DNA of 64,000 bases from JAANXG01 sp034520625 (GCA_034520625.1 JAXHNI010000007.1:389425-453424); one strand, 5' to 3'; shown: positions 8,050-17,297, numbered from the stretch's first letter. The notes: generated from the letters alone by a model not told the origin. Numbers and translations are program-made.

Positions 8050-8967
8050 TCAGGAAATCAACTCTTCAATCGGGGAAAGTTCGGTCACTACGGTCTCGAG
8101 CCATTCGGTAACGCGCATTACGTGAGTTCCGGGCTCACGTCGGGCCGGATAGCACAGGTAGCACCCGTGTCCGTCGAGCTCCGTCACGCCAAGAGGAGCG
8201 ACCAGGCTACCCATGCGCAACGGGATATCAACCACCGGTCGTCGGCCTATCGCCAAGCCGAGGCCGTTCTCCGCGGCACGTAGTACCTCCTGCCCTTCAG
8301 CGAAATGCAAGGCCCGGGACAGGTCTGGTTGTGGCAGGCATTCGGCCTCGCACCACTGATTCCACTCGTCCGGATCGGTACCGTTGACAATCAGACGTAC
8401 GTGCCTCATCAGCCTGGATGGGTTGCCGAACAATTCTTCGGATAAATAAGCCGGCGCGCACACGGGTATCAGCTGTTCGGCGAAAAGCCAACGCGTCACC
8501 ACCCCGGAATCGCTGTAGTCACCAAAACGCAACGCAAGGTCCACCTGTTCCCGTTCCAGGTCAATGACCCGCGTTGCAGTGAGCAACTGTAAGTCGATAT
8601 CGGGGCAGCGCTGCTCGAACGAGGTCCAGTGGGGAATCAACCAAGTGTTCACCACACTGGGCAGGGTCGTCAGTGTCACTCGCCGACGGGCCCCTTGGGC
8701 GCGAAACTCTCCCGTCGCCCGCCGGATCCGTTCCAATGCCGGATAGATCTCCGCGAAGAATCGAGCACCGGCCTCCGTCAATTTCATGCCCACTCCCGCC
8801 CGCTCGAACAATCGCACATGAAGGTACTCCTCGAGGTGACGAACGTGGTGGCTCACGGCGGACTGTGACACGTGCAGTTCTTCCGCGGCGGACGAGAACC
8901 GTCCACGGCGTGCAGCTGCTTCAAAAGCTCGCAGGGCTGCCAGGGGAGGTAGGGGAAACTCAGACAT
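8050..8967 (-). CDS. LysR-family transcriptional regulator (GcvA-like)
   Basis: DNA-binding regulator of 305 aa. The N-terminal winged HTH (residues about 1-65: LAALRAFEAAARRGRFSSAA, VSQSAVSHHVRHLEEYL) is of the GcvA subgroup, and the C-terminal part is a periplasmic-binding-protein-like effector domain (RVTLTTLPSVVNTWLIP, EVLRAAENGLGLAIGR). The start chosen (MSEFPLPPLAALRAF) matches family N-termini, although the frame is open 90 bp further. It is divergent from the small gene and the EamA-like exporter that follow on the plus strand, which it may control. Confidence 0.88.
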   Translation of the reverse strand: MSEFPLPPLAALRAFEAAARRGRFSSAAEELHVSQSAVSHHVRHLEEYLHVRLFERAGVGMKLTEAGARFFAEIYPALERIRRATGEFRAQGARRRVTLTTLPSVVNTWLIPHWTSFEQRCPDIDLQLLTATRVIDLEREQVDLALRFGDYSDSGVVTRWLFAEQLIPVCAPAYLSEELFGNPSRLMRHVRLIVNGTDPDEWNQWCEAECLPQPDLSRALHFAEGQEVLRAAENGLGLAIGRRPVVDIPLRMGSLVAPLGVTELDGHGCYLCYPARREPGTHVMRVTEWLETVVTELSPIEELIS

Positions 8968-9088
8968 CAGTCGTCTCACACATGAACCTGACTCATGTTT
9001 GGTTGAGAACAATCTAACACGAAACCGTGGATATTGCGCTAGCGTATTGAGATTCAAGCGAAATCACCTCACAAAAGAGCGTCCAGTT

Positions 9089-9265
9089 ATGAGCCGAATT
9101 CAATATGAGAATGACCAGCGCGAGGCCGACGATATCCCGACCCTCGAAGCGCTGTGGTTTCGAAGTCGAGCACTTCAGTCCCAAGCCCAAGCTCGGGCGT
9201 TACGCAGACTGGCAAGATTGTTCGCACGCCAGCTTCGGTGGGTCCGGCGTCGGCTGGCCGAATGA
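9089..9265 (+). CDS. Small Arg-rich protein of unknown function
   Basis: 58 residues starting MSRIQYENDQREADDIPTLE, with an Ala/Arg/Leu-rich C-terminal helix (QARALRRLARLFARQLRWVR). No family is certain; the basic amphipathic tail resembles small DUF1127-type peptides found beside transporters and regulators. It sits 121 bp from the divergent LysR start and 130 bp before an EamA-like exporter, which supports a real small gene in that unit. Confidence 0.45.
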   Translation: MSRIQYENDQREADDIPTLEALWFRSRALQSQAQARALRRLARLFARQLRWVRRRLAE

Positions 9266-9395
9266 TCCATGACGGCTCCTCCGGTGCACTCCCATGGCCG
9301 CGACAGAGCGTTCGCAACCCATGGATCGGAGACCAAGCAAAACCTCCACGCATATCTTGGATATCCGGGCGCGGCCGTAAGCGTGGAGTCGTTTC

Positions 9396-9905
9396 ATGCG
9401 ATCTACGCGTTCCGATCATAGCCACCAAGGTCCTACGCTCGATGCCGACGGCGTTGAATCCTTGATACTGTACATCTCCGTCGCGACCGCTGGCTATGCG
9501 CTCATGCTGATCGGGTTCAGCCGCGGTCCGTTGTACACGAACCCGCACCTCGTCGGCGTGCTTGTGAACCTTGTTGGCGCATCCATCCCGTTCATTCTTT
9601 TTGCCGCCGCTGGTATGCGACTCGGGGGCGCGGACGACGTAAAGGGAATCCTATGGTCATTGGTAGGCGGGGCCGGAATCACTACCTTCACCCTGGCCAT
9701 GGCAAGGATATTCAGCGTAGGAGGAAATCTCGGCTTCGTAACGCCTCTTGTATACGGAGGCTCGCTCGTGTTGGTGACCATCGTTAGCGCCTTGTTCTTT
9801 CGCGAACGCATCGGCTCACTCCAGCTTTTCGGCCTCGTTCTCGTTGTCGTGGGAATCGGTTGTATCGTGCTTGCACGCTATCAGGCATTCGCGAGTGCGG
9901 AGTGA
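9396..9905 (+). CDS. Half-size EamA/DMT-family membrane protein
   Basis: 169 aa with about five hydrophobic segments, half the length of classic DMT exporters. Family-like features are GYALMLIGFSRGPLYTNPHL, TPLVYGGSLVLVTI, FFRERIG and a final GLVLVVVGIGCI helix. GGAG precedes the ATG; the first ~25 residues are hydrophilic and lack a counterpart in the paralog at 11.1 kb, so a start further in is possible. Half-size members are thought to work as dimers. Divergent from the LysR gene. Confidence 0.75.
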   Translation: MRSTRSDHSHQGPTLDADGVESLILYISVATAGYALMLIGFSRGPLYTNPHLVGVLVNLVGASIPFILFAAAGMRLGGADDVKGILWSLVGGAGITTFTLAMARIFSVGGNLGFVTPLVYGGSLVLVTIVSALFFRERIGSLQLFGLVLVVVGIGCIVLARYQAFASAE

Positions 9906-10326
9906 TGCGATTGTTTTAGTTTCGTTGATTGAAACTTTCGTCGTGACAGTGAGGTGCTTCATTCATGCGGTCCTGAATATCGATGACAAATTACTGTGCG
10001 AAGCCCAGACCCTTGCCAAGGTGACCGAAAAAGTAGCTCCGGTGCCAATGGCTTGCGGGCCCGGATCGGGTGCGTCCGCGCTTTCCCGGAACTCCAGGGC
10101 CCGCTGGTGCGGGATATCGACAACAGCTACTTGTAGCTCGAGACGTGCGACGAATCCGACCTGAAAGATCTGCTTGGGCACGCGATGACGTACGGGACGC
10201 ACTAATACCGCGAGCGCAGGATGTGGGGGAGTGGTGAACCTACTGCATTGCCGTCGGTCCCCGGGGTCAGACGCGTTCACGTTGCCGACCGTTTCAGCCT
10301 AGGAACAAGATCACGATCATCCCAAC
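9906..10326. other. 420 bp with no intact gene
   Basis: Short frames only. On the plus strand around 10130-10215, DLKDLLGHAMTYGTH followed by a stop and YRER is weakly reminiscent of the C-terminus of a tyrosine recombinase, but the match is too short to name. Otherwise nothing recognisable. Confidence 0.4.
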
Positions 10327-10916
10327 CTGGCCAAACCGCCAGCTTTTCCCTGCACGCCGGCGTCGCCGCCAACCCCCACCAACGCCGCAAGCTCGAGCGC
10401 CTTTGCCAGGACATCGTTCGCCTGGCCGTGCCAACAACCGGTTGCCCTGACCCCGCAGGGCAATGTGCGCTATCACATGAACGGAACTACCAATGTCGCA
10501 GAAGCAGGGGTGCACAGGAGCGACCACGCTGAAACTCCGTATCGGTGCGACGCCACCAATATCATCCTCAAGCCACTCGAACAAACGCGTCCGGAACGTG
10601 TTCGGACGGCCGAAGGCCGCCCCCGAAAGGATGGAGGGCGAGATGCCCGCAATAATTCATCCCGCCTGGTTGCCTTGGTTCCCAAGCCGCGTGTGACCCT
10701 GATCCACTTTGCTTCTATCGCCCTGATATTCGCCCGCTTCGCGGGCCCGAGAAAGCGGTCAAAATCCGTTCCCGACGCAGTGGGCGCAACGCCTCAAGCG
10801 AGAGTTCAAGATCGAATCGAAACCTGTAATCAGTGCGCCGACTCGGTTATGGTCATTGCCTGCATTGAGTGCCCCTCGATCGCGAAGCAGATCCTGTACC
10901 ACTTCGAGCATTAGTT
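10327..10916 (+). pseudogene. IS91-family transposase C-terminal remnant
   Basis: Successive frames spell pieces of the IS91/ISVsa-type (HUH, Y2) transposase C-terminus: FSLHAGVAANPHQRRKLERL, then VRYHMNGTTNV, IILKPLEQTR, LVALVPKPRVTLIHF, and finally IETCNQCADSVMVIACIECP with ILYHFEH. Frames change several times, and one Cys-x2-Cys pair of the end motif reads CNQC. The catalytic N-terminal part is absent. It lies between two EamA paralogs. Confidence 0.7.
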
Positions 10917-11147
10917 CAAAACCAACAAAACATTCACGCACCCCGCCCGTGCCCAATAAAACTCGCCTAGCCAAACCCCTCACTGACTACTGCTGATCAG
11001 TTGATTACGGTTCGATCGGGTACGATTTCATTTCTCATTTTGTCCTCCACTCCACACTCCGCAAGCCCGTTTGTCCCCTTTTGCCCGTCAGAGATATCGC
11101 TTATCCTGGCTATCCGTTTGTTATCTCGGTTGGGTATGCCCGGTTTT

Positions 11148-11588
11148 TCACACACCTGCGGACGTTACTTGGTACTTACCCAGTGATACGCAGGCAATGC
11201 CGATGACGATGAGGACGAGACCGCAGACTTGAAGCAGCCCGATCCGCTCGCGGAACATAAGCACACCGGCTGTGGTCACTAAAAGCAGGGACCCTCCATA
11301 GACGAGAGGTGTGACAAAACCGAGGTTTTCGCCAAGGCTGAACATCCGGGCCATAGCCAGCGTGAATGCAGCAATACCAGCGCCTGCTACCAATGACCAA
11401 GCAATACCTTTGAGGTTGTCGCCCCCGTCCAGACGCATACCGGCTGCCAAAAACAGTATGAACGGCACGAAAGCACCGACCAGGTTGATCAGAACACCTA
11501 CAAGGTGCGGGTTTGTGTACAACGGACCGCGGCTGAACCCGATCAGCATGAGCGCATAGCCCAGCGTAGCGACAACGATATGGGTCAT
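11148..11588 (-). CDS. Half-size EamA/DMT-family membrane protein (paralog of the 9.4-kb gene)
   Basis: 146 aa, clearly homologous to the 9396 gene over its whole length: both share GYALMLIGFSRGPLYTNPHL, and the TPLVYGGSL, FRERIG and C-terminal helix segments align without large gaps. It begins MTHIVVATLGYAL, without the hydrophilic N-terminal extension of the other copy. It follows the LysE gene on the same strand after 76 bp, so it may be the last gene of the EamA-hydratase-OsmC-LysE operon. Confidence 0.78.
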   Translation of the reverse strand: MTHIVVATLGYALMLIGFSRGPLYTNPHLVGVLINLVGAFVPFILFLAAGMRLDGGDNLKGIAWSLVAGAGIAAFTLAMARMFSLGENLGFVTPLVYGGSLLLVTTAGVLMFRERIGLLQVCGLVLIVIGIACVSLGKYQVTSAGV

Positions 11589-11664
11589 GCGATGCGGACC
11601 CCTTTTTTGCAGACGGCTCGTATGGTGCCATGTACGTCTGGCGTCACGGGGAGTCGGATTGCCG

Positions 11665-12276
11665 TCATAGCCACATCTGCAAAATCGACAGGGCGAGCAA
11701 TAGGCCCATAAGCGTATTGACGATGGCCCATTGCCGATGTGTGCGCAGGAGCTTAGCGAGGAGGAAGCCCGCAGTCGACCAAAGGATGAGCGAAGCGGTC
11801 GCGGCACATGCGAAGACGCCCGCCAGCAAGAGAGCGAGCTCGGATGGGCCGCTCGCTGCATCGCCGAAAGTCGCAGCGGCGCCGAGCGCCGTAGCCCACG
11901 CCTTCGGGTTGAGCCAAAGCAACATGGCACCGCCCGGGATGCCGATCGGTGCTGCCATCTGGGTATCCGTATCCGGCGGTCCGCTTGTCGCAATCTTGAC
12001 CGAAAGCCAGAGAAGATATGCGGACCCCATTAGCTTCAATACCAGGGCGAGCGTCGGGACGGCGAGAACGAGGCTGGCCAGACCAATAGCTGACGCCGCG
12101 CCCAGTGCTGCCAGGCCTCCCGCGATACCGGCGATCAGTGGGACTGAGTACCGGAACCCGAAGCGAGCGCCTGACGCCATGGCGAGCGTGGTCGCCCCAC
12201 CTGGCGTAATGGTGGCGACGGTTGCGAACAGCGCCAGCGGAAGAATCGCGGCAGAGGTCATCATCGATCGCCCCAT
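11665..12276 (-). CDS. LysE/RhtB-family exporter
   Basis: 203 aa inner-membrane protein with about six hydrophobic segments. TPGGATTLAMASGARFG takes the place of the usual PGP motif, followed by MGSAYLLWLSVKIA and LLWLNPKAWATALGAAA, both LysE-superfamily hallmarks. The substrate is unknown. Its start overlaps the end of the osmC-like gene by 16 bp, and GAGGGG precedes the ATG; a second Met pair lies five codons in. Part of a minus-strand operon facing a LysR gene. Confidence 0.85.
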   Translation of the reverse strand: MGRSMMTSAAILPLALFATVATITPGGATTLAMASGARFGFRYSVPLIAGIAGGLAALGAASAIGLASLVLAVPTLALVLKLMGSAYLLWLSVKIATSGPPDTDTQMAAPIGIPGGAMLLWLNPKAWATALGAAATFGDAASGPSELALLLAGVFACAATASLILWSTAGFLLAKLLRTHRQWAIVNTLMGLLLALSILQMWL

Positions 12277-12794
12277 GACCCCTCGGGCGAGCGCGATCGA
12301 GTGGTGTTTCGGGCTTGCGCTCGCTCAACGATGATCTTGGGCTCGTGATCGACGGTGAAATTCACGGAGTTGCGGATGAAGCATCGACGGCTAGCGGTGG
12401 CATGGAGCCGCTCTGCCCGATCGGCATCAGCCTCTTTGGTGATCGTGACCTGTGGTCGAAGGAGTACGTGGACGAACTGTCCCCCGTCGCCGTCTTCCTC
12501 CATGAGCCCTGTCGCTTCGTCGCGATAGGCGGTAACGGTTATCCCCGCATCCGCGCAGAAATGTAGGTACCAAAGCTTGTGACAGGCCGACAGCGCTGCC
12601 ACCAGAAGGTCTTCCGGGTTCCAATACGCGCCATCGCCGCGAAAGGCCGGGTCGGCCGAGCCGAGAATATCTGGTTTTTCTTCAGCGGCGATGCGGTGCG
12701 TTCGGTCGTAAGACTTGTAGTCCACCGTGCCCTGTCCTGTGTTACCGACCCATTCCACGGTGACCGCATAGTGATGCTGTTGTTGTCTGGCCAT
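12261..12794 (-). CDS. OsmC-family peroxiredoxin-like protein
   Basis: 177 aa cytoplasmic protein of the OsmC/Ohr fold (organic peroxide reduction via paired cysteines). Family features: HYAVTVEWVGNTGQG at the N-terminus, WNPEDLLVAALSACHKLWYL with the first Cys, and the later CFIRNSVNF supplying a second Cys. The relative lacks the usual VCP signature of Ohr, so it is closer to the general OsmC group. Overlaps the downstream LysE gene, indicating translational coupling. Confidence 0.85.
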   Translation of the reverse strand: MARQQQHHYAVTVEWVGNTGQGTVDYKSYDRTHRIAAEEKPDILGSADPAFRGDGAYWNPEDLLVAALSACHKLWYLHFCADAGITVTAYRDEATGLMEEDGDGGQFVHVLLRPQVTITKEADADRAERLHATASRRCFIRNSVNFTVDHEPKIIVERAQARNTTRSRSPEGSWGDR

Positions 12795-12827
12795 ATCAGC
12801 TGCCTCCGGTAGAACGCTTCGTTCGCT

Positions 12828-13619
12828 TTAGGAGACCGCCGCCGTATTGCCGCGGCGGTTCTGCCAGTTTTTCAGTCCGTCGTGGAGATCCTGGGTACCC
12901 ACCATGCGGGCGAATTGCTCACGCTCGACCAGCAGACCGTCGCCGATCGGTAGATCAATGCCGCGCGTGACCGCGGTCAGGATACTTCTCACTGCGCGCG
13001 GCGACTGGCTGGTGATGCGTGTGGCCAGATGGTGCGCCTCGTGCAGGAGACTCTCGTCCGGGACGACGCGGTTCGCGAGCCCGAGTTCGACGGCTCTTTG
13101 CGCATTGAAGGTCTGGCCGGTCAAAAGCAATTCCAAGGCTCGCTTGGTACCGGCAACGCGCGGCAGGCGTTGCGTCCCGCCAAAAGTCGGAGGCATGCCG
13201 AGCAGGATCTCGGGCTTTGCAAAGACCGCGCTTTCGGCTGCGATTGCTAGATGGACCGCCTCGGTGATCTCGCATCCACCGCCGAAGGCAAGCCCGTTGA
13301 CGGCCGCGATGACAGGTTTTGGAAACGCTTCCAAGCGGGCGGTCATCGTCTGGCCGCGCCGGACGAACTCATTCACCGCGATCGCTTCACCCTGTTTCAC
13401 GGATTTGGAGAACTCGTGGATGTCGGCACCGGCCGAGAATGCGCGCTCGCCGGCGCCCGTGAGAATCACGGCCCCAATGGAATCGTCCGGCTCGATCGCA
13501 TCGAGGTGCGCCATCAAGTGGTCGGCGAGCGCGTAGTCAATCGCGTTCAGGTGTTCGGGGCGGTTGAGGGTGAGGGTTGCGACGCGGTCGTCGACTGTTA
13601 ACAGAACGGGGTCACTCAT
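12828..13619 (-). CDS. Enoyl-CoA hydratase/isomerase family protein
   Basis: 263 aa crotonase-fold enzyme. The oxyanion-hole segments are AFSAGADIHEF and AFGGGCEITEAV. Both catalytic glutamates of hydratases are in place (GGGCE and AKPEILLGMPP), followed by FGGTQRLPR. It would hydrate a 2-enoyl-CoA to a 3-hydroxyacyl-CoA; the chain length is unknown. The start overlaps the stop of the upstream EamA gene by 4 bp (ATGA), and osmC follows after 33 bp, so it is part of one operon. Confidence 0.88.
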   Translation of the reverse strand: MSDPVLLTVDDRVATLTLNRPEHLNAIDYALADHLMAHLDAIEPDDSIGAVILTGAGERAFSAGADIHEFSKSVKQGEAIAVNEFVRRGQTMTARLEAFPKPVIAAVNGLAFGGGCEITEAVHLAIAAESAVFAKPEILLGMPPTFGGTQRLPRVAGTKRALELLLTGQTFNAQRAVELGLANRVVPDESLLHEAHHLATRITSQSPRAVRSILTAVTRGIDLPIGDGLLVEREQFARMVGTQDLHDGLKNWQNRRGNTAAVS

Positions 13620-14581
13620 GGTTTGGTCTCCGGTTTGGTGTAGAGGGTACGGATCGCGAACATCATGCCGATGGTTGCGAGCGTGACGCCGGCCCACTCG
13701 GTGGAAGAGGGCCATTCCGCTAGAAGGGCGATGGCGCCGAGCGTCGTCACACCGGGTACGGCCGCCGTGTAGAGGGCCGTCTCACTCGCGCCGAGAATGG
13801 TAACGGCGCGGGTGTAGAAGAAAATCGACGCGACGCCGATCACAACGCCCTGGAACACCCCCTGCAACAGCAGGACCTGCCAGCCATGATCCAGGAGGGT
13901 TGCGCCCTGTACGGCGATGTAGGGCGGCAGGAAGCCGAGCATCGAGAACACCGCAACGATCGACGCGGCCTGAAGCGAGGGCAGACGGAGCCGGCGCACC
14001 GTGATGCCATAGGCCGACCAGCAGAAGGAAGCAAGCAGCAGAAATGCGTCGCCGAGCAACTGTTGGGCGCTGGCGGTACGGAGGGTGTCCCAAGCCATAA
14101 GGACGACGCCGACAGTGATCAGCGCGAGGCCCGGCGCCGTCGCTCGCCGAACTTGTGCCGGATCGATGAAGATGAGCAGCACAAAGGTGGATAGCGGCAA
14201 TGTTCCGTGTAGCAGCACAGCGCCATGAGCGGCGGGCGCAAGAGCAAAGCCGGAATAGGCGAGCAGGGCGAACCCTAGCCCGCCGAGCAATGCCAGGAGG
14301 AGGGCTTTCGGCAAAGGGACGCCGCCAAACCCGTAACGGATTAAGAGCGGAGTCAGTATCAGGCCGCCGATGCCGAAGCGCAGTGCACCGAGGTCGAGGA
14401 TCGGTATGGCGGATGTCAGGCCGAGCCGCGAGACGATCGTGAAGCCGGAAAAGAGCGCGACGACGGCGAGCGCACAGGCCAAGCCGATCATGATTCCAAC
14501 CCGCACTCCGTCGACGGTGGAAGGGGGGGCTGTACCGCCGTCGGCCTCGTTCTGATGTCGGTTCGTCGGAATCCATCGCAT
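13616..14581 (-). CDS. EamA/DMT-family exporter, first gene of a minus-strand operon
   Basis: 321 aa inner-membrane protein with about ten hydrophobic segments in two EamA repeats (LACALAVVALFSGFTIVSRL near the start; GVASIFFYTRAVTILGASE in the second half). DMT members export metabolites, often amino acids or drugs. The N-terminal ~28 residues are hydrophilic; an internal start at MIGLACALAV is possible. It heads the run EamA-enoyl-CoA hydratase-OsmC-LysE and is divergent from a LysR gene across a short AT-rich spacer. Confidence 0.85.
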   Translation of the reverse strand: MRWIPTNRHQNEADGGTAPPSTVDGVRVGIMIGLACALAVVALFSGFTIVSRLGLTSAIPILDLGALRFGIGGLILTPLLIRYGFGGVPLPKALLLALLGGLGFALLAYSGFALAPAAHGAVLLHGTLPLSTFVLLIFIDPAQVRRATAPGLALITVGVVLMAWDTLRTASAQQLLGDAFLLLASFCWSAYGITVRRLRLPSLQAASIVAVFSMLGFLPPYIAVQGATLLDHGWQVLLLQGVFQGVVIGVASIFFYTRAVTILGASETALYTAAVPGVTTLGAIALLAEWPSSTEWAGVTLATIGMMFAIRTLYTKPETKP

Positions 14582-14653
14582 GAATGGAAATCTAGCGAAT
14601 CAAATAATATAATTAAAATAGATAATATTTATTACATATAATAAGGAAACCCG
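14582..14653. promoter_or_regulatory. AT-rich divergent promoter region between EamA operon and LysR gene
   Basis: 72 bp, far richer in A+T than its surroundings, with runs such as AATAATATAATTAAAATAG and GATAATATTTATTA. LysR regulators usually bind such divergent spacers (T-N11-A type boxes), but no perfect dyad is present. AAGGAAACCCG before the LysR ATG is the probable ribosome site. Confidence 0.5.
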
Positions 14654-15511
14654 ATGAATTTGCGTCACCTTCGATTCTTCATCGCGGTGATCGAGCGCCG
14701 AGGCGTCTCCAGCGCGGCGGCACATCTGCATGTGTCCCAGCCGGCGGTGTCAGCGGCGCTCAAGTCGCTGGAGAACGATCTCGGTCAGGAACTTTTCGAA
14801 CGTCGCGGTGGCTCACGTCGAACGGTTCCGACGTCCCAGGGTCTGCGCTTCTATGAGCACGCCCGCGAGATAGTCGGGCGTTACGAGGAAGCGAGACGGA
14901 GTCTGCGCGTACCCGATGAAAAGCCGCCTGTCGTGCGTATCGGCGTACTGCGAACGTTGGCAGCTACCGATGTCGCCACCGTCCACGCTCACTTGACGCG
15001 CCGCGTGCCGCAGATGCGTTGGTCGCTGCGCGACGGCTCGGAGCACGAAATCCTGGGGTGGATCAATCAAGGCCGGATCGACATTGCGTGGACGGTCGTA
15101 GAGGACACCTCCGAAACGATGTCACCGCTTTGGCGCGAGCCCTATGTTGTCATGGTATCGCGTCAGCACCGGCTGGCGAAGAATTCGGGGGGGCGCGTCC
15201 AGGTGGCCGATATTGCCCAAGAGCCTTTGGTGTTGCGAGGGACTTGTGAGCTGAAGCATGGCGCCCTGAAGGCGGCCGGGCTTTCCATGAAGTTCGCGGC
15301 GCGCACCGCGCGCGATGACCTCGCCCTGCAGCTTGTGGCGAGGGGGGTCGGCATCGCGGTCGCGCCTCGCAGCCTCGCGACGACGGACATCGTCGCCTTG
15401 CCGGTCAAGGATCTTGGTCTGTCGCGCCAGATCGGATTGCGCTGGCGGCAGGGAACCTCGGACACCACGGTCGAGGTCGTCTTGGCCGCGGTGGAGGGCC
15501 GGGAATCCTAG
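14654..15511 (+). CDS. LysR-family transcriptional regulator
   Basis: 285 aa. The N-terminal winged HTH (MNLRHLRFFIAVIERRGVSS, HVSQPAVSAALKSLENDLGQ) is canonical; the effector domain begins near residue 90 (VVRIGVLRTLAA) and ends with LVARGVGIAVAPRSLA. By position it is the likely regulator of the divergent EamA-hydratase-OsmC-LysE operon. AAGGA lies 7 nt from the ATG. Confidence 0.88.
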   Translation: MNLRHLRFFIAVIERRGVSSAAAHLHVSQPAVSAALKSLENDLGQELFERRGGSRRTVPTSQGLRFYEHAREIVGRYEEARRSLRVPDEKPPVVRIGVLRTLAATDVATVHAHLTRRVPQMRWSLRDGSEHEILGWINQGRIDIAWTVVEDTSETMSPLWREPYVVMVSRQHRLAKNSGGRVQVADIAQEPLVLRGTCELKHGALKAAGLSMKFAARTARDDLALQLVARGVGIAVAPRSLATTDIVALPVKDLGLSRQIGLRWRQGTSDTTVEVVLAAVEGRES

Positions 15512-15615
15512 GCTGGCGAGTCCGATCGCGTCAGGGGCGGAACATTTGACGGGTAACACGACGGCGCGGGAGCAGCTGTCGTCCGGCTTGCGCATCATGG
15601 CGACCGACGTGCCGT

Positions 15616-16605
15616 CTATAACGAAACCACCCATTTTCCCGGAGTCGTATTGGTTTCAATTTCGCGGTGCGCATCCGGAGTGTTTTTGAAGGGCACGGTT
15701 TTGCCGATCGGAATATCGAGAAGACCTCGTTCGATGAGACGAATGATTTCTTGCAGGGGTGTATGCATGAAATCCTGCGCATCGCCGACATAGGCGGTCA
15801 GCCGTTTATCAGTGGGGATGTCGAACATCGGACTGAAGTCGCGCAGGGCCCATTCTCCGCTCAGAATTCCCGCAAGGCAAAGGACGCCGGATGGACTAAG
15901 TGCATCGAAGTTATCCGCTATCGTGGGCGTGCCAACGAGATCCAGCACATTATCGACGCCATCTGGTATGAGGCTCCGCACGTCGTCGACGACATTACCC
16001 TTATCGATCACCACGTGGCGCGCCCCATAGCGTTCGAGAAGGTGCCGTCGGGTCGCATCGCGTGTTGTTGATACGACCGTGCAGCCATGGTCGTGAGCCA
16101 GGATGCTCGCCATGAGCCCGACCGACGACGTGCCGCCCCTGATGAGGATCGTGGCGCCAGGCAAAATACAGAGGCCGCGAAACAATGCCCCGTAAGCGGT
16201 TTGGACCATTTCCGGTAAGGCCGCTAGCGTGCTCCATGACAGGGTGGTCTGCACGGCCTGCACCTGGTCTTCCGGGACGACCACGTATTCGGCGTAGCTG
16301 CCGTCGAAGGCGCGCCCCATTCCACCCATGGCGGTTGCGACGATGTCGCCGCGGACCAGTCGACCGGAGGGACAGGCGTCGATGGTGCCGACGGCTTCGA
16401 TGCCAAGGATCCGGGGGAAGGCGACCGAAGGTGACTGTCCCTTTCGAGTCATGATTTCGGCGCGATTGAGGCCAAAGGCGCGGACACGGATGCGAACCTG
16501 TCCATCACCGACAGACGGAAAAGGCCTCGCCTCAAGGCACAGAGCCTCAGGTCCACCCGGCGCGTGAACGACGAAGGCCTGCATCGAAGGATCATTCATC
16601 GGCAT
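15616..16605 (-). CDS. Quinone oxidoreductase-like zinc-independent MDR enzyme
   Basis: 329 aa NAD(P)H-dependent medium-chain reductase. It has an N-terminal GroES-like domain (VRIRVRAFGLNRAEIMTRKG, ILGIEAVGTID) and a Rossmann domain with GGTSSVGLMASILAHDHG. The cysteine cluster of zinc alcohol dehydrogenases is absent, as in quinone/enone reductases. It is divergent from a marR gene, and an 18-bp perfect palindrome lies between them; regulation by that MarR protein in response to an electrophile is a fair inference. Confidence 0.85.
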   Translation of the reverse strand: MPMNDPSMQAFVVHAPGGPEALCLEARPFPSVGDGQVRIRVRAFGLNRAEIMTRKGQSPSVAFPRILGIEAVGTIDACPSGRLVRGDIVATAMGGMGRAFDGSYAEYVVVPEDQVQAVQTTLSWSTLAALPEMVQTAYGALFRGLCILPGATILIRGGTSSVGLMASILAHDHGCTVVSTTRDATRRHLLERYGARHVVIDKGNVVDDVRSLIPDGVDNVLDLVGTPTIADNFDALSPSGVLCLAGILSGEWALRDFSPMFDIPTDKRLTAYVGDAQDFMHTPLQEIIRLIERGLLDIPIGKTVPFKNTPDAHREIETNTTPGKWVVSL

Positions 16606-16633
16606 ATCCTCTATAGGGTTGACATGAATTAGT

Positions 16634-16651
16634 TACTTGTGTACACAAGTA
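16634..16651. promoter_or_regulatory. Perfect 18-bp palindrome, probable MarR operator
   Basis: TACTTGTGTACACAAGTA is a perfect dyad with no spacer. It lies 28 bp upstream of the oxidoreductase start and ends 2 bp before the marR ATG chosen here. The size and TACTTG half-site are typical of MarR/DUF24-type redox sensors. Confidence 0.75.
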
Positions 16652-16653
16652 TT

Positions 16654-17127
16654 ATGATAAATGCAAGCCATCCCTATGCCGCCTGCCTGTGCCTTGCGAG
16701 CCGCCGTCTGGCCCGTGTGGTGACACAGGCCTACGATCAGGCGCTCGCCGAGACTGGGTTGAAGATCACTCAATTCTCGGTGCTCTGTGCGCTCGACTAC
16801 ACGCGTGGGAAGCCAGTGCCGCTGGCGGCTGTGGCGCAGGCGCTCGATATGGAGCCATCATCTCTGACACGGGCTCTGACTCCGCTCGTTCGGGATGGAT
16901 TGGTTACGCTCAGCCACGGCGAAGACCGACGCCGACGGTGGGGCCAACTTACGCAGGCCGGTCTGACAAGGTTGGGGGCGGCGCGATCGTGCTGGCGTCG
17001 GGCACAGGACGAGGCCGCGTCCCGTCTCGGCCCCGGCGAGCTCGAAAGACTTGTCGAGGGCTTGAACGCGGCACGCTGCGCTTTCGAGGCGGAATCAACG
17101 CAAACAACTAAAGGAACGGTCCAATGA
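16654..17127 (+). CDS. MarR-family transcriptional regulator
   Basis: 157 aa winged-HTH repressor. The recognition region is VPLAAVAQALDMEPSSLTRA, followed by the wing DGLVTLSHGEDRRRRWGQLT. A Cys lies at LKITQFSVLCALDY, a position used for redox sensing in some relatives (inference). I chose the ATG of MINASHPYAA; a GTG start 15 bp upstream would lie inside the palindromic operator. Its stop overlaps the next ATG (ATGA), making an operon with a small membrane peptide and a rhodanese gene. Confidence 0.88.
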   Translation: MINASHPYAACLCLASRRLARVVTQAYDQALAETGLKITQFSVLCALDYTRGKPVPLAAVAQALDMEPSSLTRALTPLVRDGLVTLSHGEDRRRRWGQLTQAGLTRLGAARSCWRRAQDEAASRLGPGELERLVEGLNAARCAFEAESTQTTKGTVQ

Positions 17128-17297
17128 ACCATGCAGCGTCCCCTCCTTCAGCCGAGTCTGATCTGTCGGAATCGACCTCCGCGCTCGGGGAGTTGCCGCT
17201 GGTCCTGATCCCGTGCTTCGCCGTGCCGCTATGGATCTGCCTCCACATTGCGGCCCTCACCCAAATCGCCGCGAGCGGCCAGGCAGCGCGGCACTAA
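17124..17297 (+). CDS. Small single-span membrane peptide
   Basis: 57 aa, MNHAASPPSAESDLSES followed by one hydrophobic segment (LPLVLIPCFAVPLWICLHIA) and a short polar tail. No family recognised. It overlaps the marR stop by 4 bp (ATGA) and is followed 41 bp later by the rhodanese gene, so it is probably a real, translationally coupled gene. Two Cys residues flank the membrane segment. Confidence 0.6.
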   Translation: MNHAASPPSAESDLSESTSALGELPLVLIPCFAVPLWICLHIAALTQIAASGQAARH

